From: Lachnospiraceae bacterium
Lineage (GTDB): Bacteria > Bacillota > Clostridia > Lachnospirales > Lachnospiraceae
Direction: 5' to 3'
Length of the DNA: 64,000 nucleotides
Assembly (NCBI GenBank): GCA_024697595.1
Contig: JAILFK010000026.1
Span: 1-64,000, forward strand
Under the pieces are notes generated by a model. It ran no database searches. It saw only the letters and a list, made by a program, of their open reading frames with translations, and had not been told where the DNA came from. Both the position numbers and the translations under genes were made by a program. Shown piece by piece: positions 48,245-56,747 of this stretch (position 1 is its first letter; the number at the start of each line of letters is the position of its first letter).

Positions 48245-48487
48245 ATGACAAGAGAAGAAGTATATGAAGAGTTGACAGAGATTTTTAGAGATGTATTTGA
48301 TGATGATTCCATTGAGATTAATGATGATACAACTTCTGAGGATATTGAAGCATGGGATTCGCTAGAACATGTAAATCTAATGCTTGAGGTTATGGAAACC
48401 TTTGAGGTGGAATTTAATATGGGCGAAGTAAATGATATGAAAAATGTGGGAGATATGGTGACTATGATATTAAATAGAATGTCATAG
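48245..48487 (+). CDS. Acyl carrier protein
   Basis: 80-residue ACP with the 4'-phosphopantetheine site DSLEHV (Ser39) and a strongly acidic sequence. It is encoded between an FkbH-like loader and an MBOAT, like DltC between DltB and DltA. It is likely dedicated to this pathway rather than to fatty acid synthesis. Confidence 0.93.
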   Translation: MTREEVYEELTEIFRDVFDDDSIEINDDTTSEDIEAWDSLEHVNLMLEVMETFEVEFNMGEVNDMKNVGDMVTMILNRMS

Positions 48488-48508
48488 TAGCTTTAAAAGG
48501 ATTTTAAA

Positions 48509-50104
48509 ATGGAAATTACTTCTATTGAGTTTTTACTATTTGCCGCTGTGTGTATTGGTGTTTATCTTGTGCTGCCAAAGAAGGTGCAGTGGATATTTTT
48601 GTTGGCTGCAAGCTTGGTTTTTTATATGACAAGTGGCGTGGGCTACACCTTGATATATGTGATAGTTAGCGTGTTATCAGTCTATCTTGCAACAATATTT
48701 TTTGAAAAGATAGATAGGGCAGAGAGTGTAAAAAACAAAAATGGATTGAAAAAATTAATAATGCTTGTGGCATTGCTAGAAAACCTAGGTGTTTTGGCAG
48801 TTCTTAAGTATACAAATCTTGGAATAGAGATAATAAATTGGTTTTCAGAGAAGTCTATTGGAGCGTATATTTTTGAACCGGTTAGTTATGTGGCACCAAT
48901 TGCTATAAGTTATTATACATTGCAGTTAATTGCTTATCTTTTGGATTGCTATTGGAAAACCATAGAGGCGGAGAAGAATTTTGGTCGATTGTTTTTGTAT
49001 GCCATATATTTTCCACAGATGGTATCTGGGCCAATTAGTAGATATAAAGAGATAGGTACGCAGCTTTTTGAAGAGCATCGATTTGATTATGAGAGAATTA
49101 AAAAAGGTTTGATACGAATGGCCTACGGATTTTTTGAGAAGTTGGCTGTGGCGGGACCACTAAGTACCATAGTGTCTACCATGTATGATAATCTCGGGCG
49201 CTTCAATGGAGTTTATATCTGGGCCTTGATTCTATTATTTCCACTGGAATTATATGCTGATTTCAAGGGGTGTATGGACATCATCCTTGGAATAAGTGAA
49301 TGTATAGGAATACATTTACCAGAGAATTTCAATGCTCCATTTTTCTCAAAATCAGTTCAGGAATTTTGGCAGAAATGGCATATGTCTTTGGGACATTTTC
49401 TCAGAGACTATATAATGACACCGATTTTGATGTCAAAGCCAATGAAAAAACTTGGCAAGTGGGCCAAGGAAAAATTTGGCAGAAAAGAGGGCAAGAAGAT
49501 TCCTTCATATTTCGGACTCTTTGCCGTATGGACCTGTATGGGTATATGGCATGGTAGCGGTGTGAAATTTATCATAGGTGAGGGATGGTGGTTCTTTGCA
49601 ATCATCTTTTTATCTGAGGTGACAGAACCAATATTTAAAAAGATTAAGTCTAACAAAAAATCAAATGGTGTAAAATCAGTAGGTGATAAAAAATCAGAGG
49701 ACAATAATTCCATAGGAGAGAATAAAATTGCAGATGGTTTTAGAGTAATTAGAACTATAATTTTATTTGCCATAGGAAATGTATTTTTCATAGCCAAGGA
49801 CATGTCTCAGGCTCTGCAGGTATTCAGACAGGCCTTTGATCTTAAGTGGATTAGACCCCAGGAGGCATTTATTAGATTACAACTAGATCGGGGACTAAAC
49901 CATTTCACCGGGGTTGTGATATTAATTCTTGGTATAATTTTGATGACTTTCTTTGAATATATGCAACATAGGGGCCGAGATTTTAGAGATGTGTTATCGG
50001 GATGGAAAGCAATTCCAAGATGGGGCGTCTATATTTTGATGGTTTCGGTTAGCGTGATATATATGTTTGGAAACGTAACTACTTTTATATACCAGGGATT
50101 TTAA
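48509..50104 (+). CDS. MBOAT family O-acyltransferase
   Basis: 531-residue polytopic membrane protein (about 11 helices) with the MBOAT core; the conserved His is His348 in MGIWHGSG, and QMVSGPISRY is the DltB/AlgI-like motif. A hydrophilic insert lies at about 385-410. It should move an acyl group from the ACP or a lipid across the membrane. Upstream ACP and downstream SGNH partner support a Dlt/Alg-like O-acylation set. Confidence 0.92.
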   Translation: MEITSIEFLLFAAVCIGVYLVLPKKVQWIFLLAASLVFYMTSGVGYTLIYVIVSVLSVYLATIFFEKIDRAESVKNKNGLKKLIMLVALLENLGVLAVLKYTNLGIEIINWFSEKSIGAYIFEPVSYVAPIAISYYTLQLIAYLLDCYWKTIEAEKNFGRLFLYAIYFPQMVSGPISRYKEIGTQLFEEHRFDYERIKKGLIRMAYGFFEKLAVAGPLSTIVSTMYDNLGRFNGVYIWALILLFPLELYADFKGCMDIILGISECIGIHLPENFNAPFFSKSVQEFWQKWHMSLGHFLRDYIMTPILMSKPMKKLGKWAKEKFGRKEGKKIPSYFGLFAVWTCMGIWHGSGVKFIIGEGWWFFAIIFLSEVTEPIFKKIKSNKKSNGVKSVGDKKSEDNNSIGENKIADGFRVIRTIILFAIGNVFFIAKDMSQALQVFRQAFDLKWIRPQEAFIRLQLDRGLNHFTGVVILILGIILMTFFEYMQHRGRDFRDVLSGWKAIPRWGVYILMVSVSVIYMFGNVTTFIYQGF

Positions 50105-50189
50105 TTATTTTGCTAAATATTAGAAAGAATAATCGATATAAATAAAGAAGCACTTGGGATTTAATCGAGATATAAATTAGGATAAATAA

Positions 50190-51272
50190 ATGAAGAAATT
50201 AATTGGGAGATTGGCGGTTTTTTTAGTGCCAATTGTGATAATTGCATCCATAAATTTTATAGTAGATCCATATTTTCACTATAGAGCACCGGCGGATAAT
50301 ATGAGATACACCCTTGATAGGGAGATGTATCAAAATGATGGCATTTCAAAAAATTTTACATATGACGCCATAATAGCCGGCAATTCTATGGATGAAAATT
50401 TCAGTAATGAGCAATATGATAAGCTCTTTAATGTAAATTCAGTGAAGTTAACCTTGGAGGGGGCCTCATTTTATGAGAAGAGAAAGAGTTTAGAGAGAGC
50501 GTTTGCCAGCGGAAATGATATAAAGCAGGTGACTATGTCCATATCTTATTATCAGACTTTGCTAAAAAATGGTGATAAGGCCAGAGCTGAAGTAGATTAT
50601 CCAACATTTTTGTATGATGACAATCCGTATAATGATTATAAATATCTGTTAAATATTTATGCTTTGGATATGTCATTAAAAAATATTTACAAAACTATTA
50701 CTAAAAAACCATCGGATAAGATGGATGACTACGGTGAGTGGATGCATCTCAATACAGCGGGATGGGAAAGAATCGCCACTGAGTACGTGGAACCTGAAGA
50801 GGTTTTGCCTAATAGAGCTCTAAATTCCGAGGAAAAAAAGAATTTAGAAGTAAATGTGAATGACAATATTGAAAAGCTGGTGAAGCAACATCCGGAGACT
50901 GAGTTTTATTTTTATTTTCCGCCTTATTCGGTGTTGATGTGGTACAACATATACAGTGAGGGATTGTATGATGCGACTTTTGAGCAGTTAGAGTATGTGA
51001 CAGAGCGTTTACTTAAATATGATAATGTGCATCTATATTGTTTTGGAACAAATTATGATATTACCAGTGATATGAATCATTATATCAATGCCAACCATTA
51101 TGACGATGAGGTGAGCGGCTATATACTTGATGAAATGGCAAGGGATGATAGTCAATATTTATTGACAGAGGATAATTATCATGAGATTTTTGCAGATATG
51201 AGAGAGTATTATATCAATTATCCTTATGAAAATATTTTACATAGAAACTTAGTGAAGGAGAATAATCAATGA
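50190..51272 (+). CDS. SGNH-hydrolase-like membrane-anchored protein (DltD/AlgX-like role)
   Basis: 360 residues: an N-terminal signal anchor (about 7-25) and an extracytoplasmic domain with AGNSMDENF (Ser66 as candidate nucleophile), FYFYFPPYS, and DMNHYINANHYDDE near the C-terminus, which fits the Asp-x-x-His part of SGNH enzymes. It is not a close match to a named family. By context it is the extracytoplasmic partner that places the acyl group on the surface glycan. Its last codons overlap the H-protein gene by 4 bp. Confidence 0.7.
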   Translation: MKKLIGRLAVFLVPIVIIASINFIVDPYFHYRAPADNMRYTLDREMYQNDGISKNFTYDAIIAGNSMDENFSNEQYDKLFNVNSVKLTLEGASFYEKRKSLERAFASGNDIKQVTMSISYYQTLLKNGDKARAEVDYPTFLYDDNPYNDYKYLLNIYALDMSLKNIYKTITKKPSDKMDDYGEWMHLNTAGWERIATEYVEPEEVLPNRALNSEEKKNLEVNVNDNIEKLVKQHPETEFYFYFPPYSVLMWYNIYSEGLYDATFEQLEYVTERLLKYDNVHLYCFGTNYDITSDMNHYINANHYDDEVSGYILDEMARDDSQYLLTEDNYHEIFADMREYYINYPYENILHRNLVKENNQ

Positions 51273-51619
51273 GATTTTCTAAAAAACATATATGGGTAAA
51301 AGAAGACGGTGATGTTGTAATGATAGGGCTAAGCGAATATGCCATATCTGAGCTGGGTGGAGTTATGTTTGTAAACCTACCTGATGAGGATGATGAGATT
51401 AGGCTAGGCGAGGCTTTTGGTGATGTGGAGAGCGTAAAGACTGTAAGTGATTTGATTAGCCCTGTTTCAGGAAAGGTAATAGAGGTTAATGAGGAAGTGG
51501 TTGACAGTCCTGAGGAGATGGCTGGAGATGTGGATAGTTGGATGCTGAAGGTAAAGGTGAGTGACCAGGAGGATTTGATGACTGAGGAGGAATACACTGC
51601 TTACTTGCAGTCGCTATAA
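51269..51619 (+). CDS. Glycine cleavage H-like lipoyl carrier protein
   Basis: 116-residue biotinyl/lipoyl domain protein of the GcvH family: FSKKHIWV, GLSEYAISELGG and the lipoylation site ESVKTVSD (Lys57). There is no GcvT or GcvP in the window, and the next genes encode a dihydrolipoyl dehydrogenase-like protein and a lipoate ligase, so this looks like a dedicated lipoyl carrier. Translation is coupled to the SGNH gene (ATGA). It may shuttle electrons or a methylamine-like group; an electron carrier role is inferred. Confidence 0.85.
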   Translation: MRFSKKHIWVKEDGDVVMIGLSEYAISELGGVMFVNLPDEDDEIRLGEAFGDVESVKTVSDLISPVSGKVIEVNEEVVDSPEEMAGDVDSWMLKVKVSDQEDLMTEEEYTAYLQSL

Positions 51620-51632
51620 GGAGAAGAAGGAT

Positions 51633-52991
51633 ATGGATAGAAAAAAATATGATCTAGCCATAATTGGAGGAGGACCAGCTGGGTACAGCGCTGCTTTCGA
51701 GGCAGCAAAGTACAATATGAGCTGTGTCCTTTTTGAAAAGGATAAGTTGGGTGGAACCTGTCTGCACAGAGGTTGTGTGCCAACTAAATATTTAAATAAG
51801 GTGGCAGGGATGTACAAAGAGGTGCAAACCTGTGAAAGTTATGGAATTAAGATAAATCGTGATGATACAAACATAGATTTTGTTGAAACAAAAAAGCGAG
51901 AAGCGGAGATTGTAGATAAGCTTGCTCATGATCTTGAAAAGAATTTATTGGCGCATAGTATAGATATAGTGTATGCAGAGGCCTATATAGAAAAAGATGT
52001 GATAAAGACTGTGTCCGGAGATGAGTATGAGGCGTCAAAAATAATTATCGCAACAGGTGGCGAGCCGGCGGATATTAGTTCAGACATGGAGATAAATGTA
52101 GCGGATGCGCCTGGAAAAATGATGACAGATGTAGCGGATGCGCCTGCAAAAATGATGACAAATTCCGAGAATATATCAGTGGCAGGCGTTATAAATACTA
52201 ATCAACTTCTGGAGATGAGAGAGATTCCCGAGAAATTGACCATCTTAGGCGGCGGAGTGACGGCAGTGGAATTTGCCTATATTTATGCAACTCTTGGAAG
52301 TAAGGTCACAATATTTATCCGAGGAAAGGCCCTTCTTAGAAATTGGGATAAGGACATTGTCACAGCGGTGACTCAGAGTTTGAAAAAAGCTGGAGTTGTA
52401 ATTAATACCAAGACAGATTTTTCTAAGCTTTCTATTGCAGGGGATGAAGTTGTACTTTCTGCTTTGGGAAGAAAGCCAGTTTTGCCAAAAGGATATGGCG
52501 AAAATGCAGATGATAAAATAGTTGTGGTTGGAGATGCTAGAAAAGACAGTACCATGCTTGCTCATGTGGCTATGGCAGAGGGACGAGCTGCTGTGAGAGA
52601 AATGGTGGCAACTTCATGTAGTGATAAGATGGGATGTTATACCAGCTGTATATTCGTCGATAAGGAAGTGGCATCTGTGGGACTTACTGAAGCAGAGGCC
52701 ATTGAAGTAGGAATAGAGGCTATCAGCTGTAGATATGTGATGTATTCTAATGCTAGGGTATTAATCAGTGATGATGGAAGATCATTTATCAAATTAGTGG
52801 CAGATAAAAATACAAAAAAATTAATTGGAGCGCAGCTTTACTGTGATAGGGCAGGAGATATGGTGGCAGAATTGGCAACAGTAATAGATAATGAAATAGA
52901 TATTGCCAAGGCAGCAGCTGTCATAAGACCTCATCCTAGCTACTGTGAAGATATAACAGCAGCATTTGACATGCTTTTGGAGAAGTTATGA
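51633..52991 (+). CDS. Dihydrolipoyl dehydrogenase-like flavoprotein
   Basis: 452-residue pyridine nucleotide-disulfide oxidoreductase. It has the FAD motif IIGGGPAGYSAAFEA (10-24), the redox pair GTCLHRGC (Cys43, Cys48), the NAD motif LGGGVTAVEFAYIYATLGSKV, and C-terminal HPSYCED with the catalytic His-Glu dyad. These fit oxidation of a dihydrolipoyl group on the H-like protein by NAD+, or the reverse. It contains an in-frame 33-bp tandem duplication. Downstream lplA overlaps by 4 bp. Confidence 0.88.
   Translation: MDRKKYDLAIIGGGPAGYSAAFEAAKYNMSCVLFEKDKLGGTCLHRGCVPTKYLNKVAGMYKEVQTCESYGIKINRDDTNIDFVETKKREAEIVDKLAHDLEKNLLAHSIDIVYAEAYIEKDVIKTVSGDEYEASKIIIATGGEPADISSDMEINVADAPGKMMTDVADAPAKMMTNSENISVAGVINTNQLLEMREIPEKLTILGGGVTAVEFAYIYATLGSKVTIFIRGKALLRNWDKDIVTAVTQSLKKAGVVINTKTDFSKLSIAGDEVVLSALGRKPVLPKGYGENADDKIVVVGDARKDSTMLAHVAMAEGRAAVREMVATSCSDKMGCYTSCIFVDKEVASVGLTEAEAIEVGIEAISCRYVMYSNARVLISDDGRSFIKLVADKNTKKLIGAQLYCDRAGDMVAELATVIDNEIDIAKAAAVIRPHPSYCEDITAAFDMLLEKL
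52098..52163 (+). repeat. 33-bp in-frame tandem duplication inside the dehydrogenase gene
   Basis: Units 52098-52130 and 52131-52163 match at 31 of 33 positions. They encode VADAPGKMMTD and VADAPAKMMTN, in the loop between the FAD part and the NAD part. The near identity suggests a recent event. Confidence 0.9.
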
Positions 52992-53626
52992 TATTTAAAA
53001 TATTTCAGGCGGAGTCCTTTGATCCAATTATCAATTTGAAAAAAGAGGAAGAATTAGAAAAGCAGGTACAAATTGGCATTGGAGTTTTGTATTTATGGCA
53101 AAATGATAATACAATAGTCATTGGTAGAAATCAGGATCCTGAAGCTGAATGTAAGGTTTTAGAATTTCAGGCTCAAGGTGGCGTGATTGTAAAGAGACGT
53201 TCCGGCGGTGGGGCCGTCTATCATGATAGGGGTAATTTGAATTTCTCCCTTATCTGTCATGAGAGCGACAAGGAGTTTTGTGAGTATACCAAGATTTTAG
53301 AGGCGGTAATTGCACGACTTGGGATGAAGGCTGAGTTTAATGGAAGAAATGATTTGCTTATAAATGGCAGAAAGTTTAGCGGTAATGCGGTTTATAGACA
53401 TGATGATATAATTTGTCAGCATGGAACAATTCTTGTGGATACGGATATTGCCAAGATGGAGACATATTTGACGCCGGATATAAGTAAGCTAAACCGAAAT
53501 GGTATTAGCAGCGTGAAAGCCAGAGTTATTAATTTAAGGGAAGTTGATGAAAAAATAACTGTAGAACTGGTAAAAGATGCATTTATCTATGAAATTAAGT
53601 CTATGGAAGAAGGTAAGAGCAATTAA
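52988..53626 (+). CDS. Lipoate--protein ligase A-like protein
   Basis: 212-residue LplA/BirA-fold enzyme: RRSGGGAVYHDRGNLNFSLI binds lipoyl-AMP and KFSGNAVYR has the catalytic lysine. It lacks the C-terminal accessory domain of E. coli LplA, so it may need a partner or act as a lipoyl transferase. Position between the flavoprotein and the dehydratase genes points to the local H-like protein as its target. Confidence 0.85.
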   Translation: MIFKIFQAESFDPIINLKKEEELEKQVQIGIGVLYLWQNDNTIVIGRNQDPEAECKVLEFQAQGGVIVKRRSGGGAVYHDRGNLNFSLICHESDKEFCEYTKILEAVIARLGMKAEFNGRNDLLINGRKFSGNAVYRHDDIICQHGTILVDTDIAKMETYLTPDISKLNRNGISSVKARVINLREVDEKITVELVKDAFIYEIKSMEEGKSN

Positions 53627-54591
53627 TGAAGATTTTAGCGCTTTCTGGAATTATTCCAGAGCATATATGTGATGTGGATAGGTTTTTTGCCTATGCAGGA
53701 GATAAAAAGATAAATCATTACTGTGGTTATGTGGCGGATTATATTTGCCAAGTGGAGCAGGATGACAGATATGATGGAGCAGTTTATCCTAAGAGTTGTG
53801 ACAGCTGCAGAGTCATTTCATCATATCTTCGAAGTGATGACAAATTCAGCTATCAATTTCCGTCTATAAGTGGAAATGATGAGAATGCGTGGGATTTCTT
53901 GGCATGTGTGTTAAAAGATTACAAGTCTGCTTTAGAAAACTTTTATGAAATTGAGATATCTGTAGCTGATGTTGAAAATAGAATTGAAATTATAAATAAA
54001 AGAGCTAAAGAACTGGAAAAAATATATGAGAATCTGGAAAATATTTCCTATTTCGAATATATGACTATGATTCATCAGGTTTTAAGTCTGCCTCTAGAGG
54101 AGCAGGTGGGGGCTATTTCTTCATTTGAGATAAATGATATTTCTCAAAAAGATAATTCAGTATTTATTGTGGGCTCAACCCTATCACAGCTAAATATTTT
54201 ACAGCAGATAGAGGATTTGGGATTAAATATTGTGGGAGATTCTTTGCCTGAGTCTGGACGATTGATAAGCAAAGAGCCGGTGACTTTATCTGATGATGTG
54301 TATAAATCAATTGCAAAAAGTATGCTCAGTGGAAAGAAGAGTCCAAGCGAGAATGATTTTCATCAGATGTTAGAGTTAGACATGGAGGAAATCACTTCAA
54401 AGAAGGTGGTTGGGGTTATTTTTCTGACACAAAAATATTGTGAGCCTTATAATTTTTATAAATCAGTATATAAGAAAAAACTTGATGAACTGTGTATAAA
54501 ATATATTGAGATAGAGCAGAAGGATACGGTGGAAGACATCAGAGCCGATGTGGTTTTAGAGACCTTTGCTGAGATGATTGTGAGGAATTAA
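53626..54591 (+). CDS. 2-hydroxyacyl-CoA dehydratase-family protein, smaller component
   Basis: 321-residue protein of the HgdA/HgdB/BcrBC superfamily: KILALSGIIPEHIC at the N-terminus, then Cys33, Cys41, Cys58 and Cys61 (YPKSCDSC), which could hold a 4Fe-4S or double-cubane cluster. It starts one base inside the lplA stop (TAATG). It is shorter than HgdB and its substrate is unknown. Confidence 0.78.
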   Translation: MKILALSGIIPEHICDVDRFFAYAGDKKINHYCGYVADYICQVEQDDRYDGAVYPKSCDSCRVISSYLRSDDKFSYQFPSISGNDENAWDFLACVLKDYKSALENFYEIEISVADVENRIEIINKRAKELEKIYENLENISYFEYMTMIHQVLSLPLEEQVGAISSFEINDISQKDNSVFIVGSTLSQLNILQQIEDLGLNIVGDSLPESGRLISKEPVTLSDDVYKSIAKSMLSGKKSPSENDFHQMLELDMEEITSKKVVGVIFLTQKYCEPYNFYKSVYKKKLDELCIKYIEIEQKDTVEDIRADVVLETFAEMIVRN

Positions 54592-54594
54592 TTG

Positions 54595-55746
54595 ATGGGT
54601 GCAAATGTAGAAATACTAAAGACACAAGCAAAATTGATGAAGGAATACTATAAATATTTCTCAAAATATAGCAAGGGCAAGGAGCCTGATAAGAAGGTGG
54701 CCTGGGTTACAGCTTTTACACCGGTGGAGATTTTAGAGGCGTTGGATATCAGTTATTATTACCCGGAGAGCTATGCGGCGGTGATAGCTGCCAGCGGTAA
54801 GGAACAGGATTTTTTAGAGACTAGTCAAAGGGACGGCTTATCACTAGATTGTTGTTCATATTCTTGCTGTATACAAGGGTCCATATGCAATGCTGACGGC
54901 CCAAGGGGAACCGCCCCAAGACCAGATGTGCTTATCGCCACCAATAATCAGTGCAATACTCTGCCCAATTGGTGGAATATTTTGGCGGAGAGATATGATG
55001 TACCCCTTATTGTATTAGATTATCCTGGGGAGAATGTGCCTAGGGAGATGGCTGAGAAATATGTATATAATCAGCACAAAAAACTTATTAAGCAGATGGA
55101 GGAACTGTCTGGAAATAAGTTGGATATGGCTATTCTTGAGGAAAAGATTTCAAACAGTCAAAAGTCTGTTGAGGCTTGGGAAAAGATAGTCGAATTGATG
55201 CCAGAAAGGCAGATAGAGCCCACATTATTGTTTGATGGGATATCATTTCTCATAACTTCAAGATGTGATGAGAAGACTTCTAGATTATATGAACTTTTGG
55301 CCGAAGATTACAGTGAGAATTATCCAAAGCGCCAGGAGGGGAAAGCCAAGGCATTCTGGTTGGGATATCCTCTGTGGTACCATGAGAATAGATATTTAAA
55401 AGAATCCTTGGATTCTTTTGAAATTGTGGGATCTAATTATATCACTTGGTGGAGTTTATCCTATGAGGGTGATGATGTATTTAAAAAACTTTTTAGCGCC
55501 TATAATTTTACATTTTTAAATTTATCACAGCAGGAAAGAACCAAAAGGCTTGTACATTTAATTGAAAAAAGCGGTGCAAAATGTGCCATAACCTTGCATA
55601 ATAAAAGTTGTAAATGCGACTTTGTATCGGCATCTGAAATTAAAATTCCTCAGGCGGAGCTAGATATTGATATGATTGATAGAAATTATATGGATATGGA
55701 TAGAGCGAAGGAGAAAATAGGTATTTTGCAGGATATTGTTGGGTGA
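54595..55746 (+). CDS. 2-hydroxyacyl-CoA dehydratase-family protein, larger component
   Basis: 383-residue second member of the same superfamily. VTAFTPVEILEALDI is the family opening; Cys86, Cys87, Cys91, Cys92 and Cys98 (CCSYSCCIQGSIC) and Cys120 (NNQCNTLPNWW) could bind the cluster. A CKC pair lies near the C-terminus. I start at the ATG at 54595, 8 nt after GAGGA. Together with the previous gene it could form a heterodimer like HgdAB, or resemble a double-cubane cluster protein. Confidence 0.8.
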   Translation: MGANVEILKTQAKLMKEYYKYFSKYSKGKEPDKKVAWVTAFTPVEILEALDISYYYPESYAAVIAASGKEQDFLETSQRDGLSLDCCSYSCCIQGSICNADGPRGTAPRPDVLIATNNQCNTLPNWWNILAERYDVPLIVLDYPGENVPREMAEKYVYNQHKKLIKQMEELSGNKLDMAILEEKISNSQKSVEAWEKIVELMPERQIEPTLLFDGISFLITSRCDEKTSRLYELLAEDYSENYPKRQEGKAKAFWLGYPLWYHENRYLKESLDSFEIVGSNYITWWSLSYEGDDVFKKLFSAYNFTFLNLSQQERTKRLVHLIEKSGAKCAITLHNKSCKCDFVSASEIKIPQAELDIDMIDRNYMDMDRAKEKIGILQDIVG

Positions 55747-55750
55747 AAAT

Positions 55751-56488
55751 ATGTATAGAATCGGCATTGATGTGGGATCCACATATACGAAGTATTGCGT
55801 TATGAGAGATGGCGCAATAGAAAAGATGTGGGTTGAGGATACACCTATAAGACAAATTGAATATTTTGAAAAAAAGCGAGAAGAACTTTTAGCTATCTAT
55901 AAGGGCGCGGATTTTTGTGCTTGTGGTTACGGAAGAAAAAATGCTTCTGCAATAGAGGTGATAAATGAATTGACGGCGCTTGGTAAGGGTGTGGAATTTA
56001 TAAGGCCAAAAACAGAGATTGTTCTTGATATAGGTGGCCAGGATACAAAACTTTTAGTGCTAAAGGATGGGCATATAGAGAAGTTTTTTTTGAACGAAAA
56101 ATGTGCAGCAGGATGCGGTATGTTTTACAAGAATGTGGTAAATATGCTAAAGCTTGATTATGATGACATAGATGTATCCAGTGATAATATTTTGCCCACA
56201 AGACTTAATAGCACCTGTGCGGTTTTTGCTCAATCAGAGATGGTAAGACTTATTTCTGAAAATGTTGATATAAATGAAATTGTAAAAGGTGTAATTTATC
56301 ATATACTCAATCAATCAAAAATGTTATTATCTAAAATAAAGATAGGAAAAGAAGTCCCGATTGTAATTTCAGGTGGAATGGCTAGTGTCAAAGGTATAGA
56401 TAAAATGGCCACAGAAGTGCTTGGTGTGAAATGCGTTCATTTAGAGGAGAGTAGGTATCTATCAGCTATAGGATGTTGTATAAAATAG
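55751..56488 (+). CDS. ATP-dependent activator of the dehydratase (BcrAD/BadFG/HgdC family)
   Basis: 245-residue ASKHA-fold ATPase with the ATP motif GIDVGSTYTKY (5-15), DIGGQDTKLL (93-102) and the two cluster cysteines Cys118 (NEKCAAGCGMF) and Cys156 (NSTCAVFAQSEM), each supplying ligands to one 4Fe-4S at the dimer interface. It drives a low-potential electron into the dehydratase with ATP hydrolysis. I start at ATG 55751, with GGGTGA 5 nt upstream. Confidence 0.92.
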   Translation: MYRIGIDVGSTYTKYCVMRDGAIEKMWVEDTPIRQIEYFEKKREELLAIYKGADFCACGYGRKNASAIEVINELTALGKGVEFIRPKTEIVLDIGGQDTKLLVLKDGHIEKFFLNEKCAAGCGMFYKNVVNMLKLDYDDIDVSSDNILPTRLNSTCAVFAQSEMVRLISENVDINEIVKGVIYHILNQSKMLLSKIKIGKEVPIVISGGMASVKGIDKMATEVLGVKCVHLEESRYLSAIGCCIK

Positions 56489-56539
56489 TATATTTTACAA
56501 TTAGTTGTGTGATACAATAATAAAAAAGGAGCAAAGACT

Positions 56540-56746
56540 ATGCTGGATCCAGAGAAACTTAGAGAAATTGAAGATTTAAAGAGAGAGCTTCGTATACTGG
56601 AAGCGGAAGAAAAACAGACCGAGGAACAGTTGGCTCTTATTAGAAAACAGAAAGTTTCTATTATCAATAGTTTGAATGAAATGTCAGATGAAGATTATGA
56701 GCGTGATATGCTAGCGAAAGTATATGAGCAAAGAAGAAAGAAGTAA
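56540..56746 (+). CDS. Small coiled-coil protein of unknown function
   Basis: 68-residue, strongly charged, entirely helical protein (heptads from about 5 to 55). No known family. An AAAAGGAG site lies 8 nt before the ATG, so it is likely translated. It ends one base before the transporter's most likely start. It may belong to the preceding operon or have its own unit. Confidence 0.7.
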   Translation: MLDPEKLREIEDLKRELRILEAEEKQTEEQLALIRKQKVSIINSLNEMSDEDYERDMLAKVYEQRRKK

Positions 56747-56747
56747 G

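Noticed and set aside
49408..49803. 131-residue minus-strand frame opposite the MBOAT gene
   Set aside because: Antisense of transmembrane codons; no ribosome binding site.
51269..52991. Assignment of these genes to the glycine cleavage system
   Set aside because: No gcvT or gcvP is in the operon or window, and the next genes are a lipoate ligase and dehydratase components.
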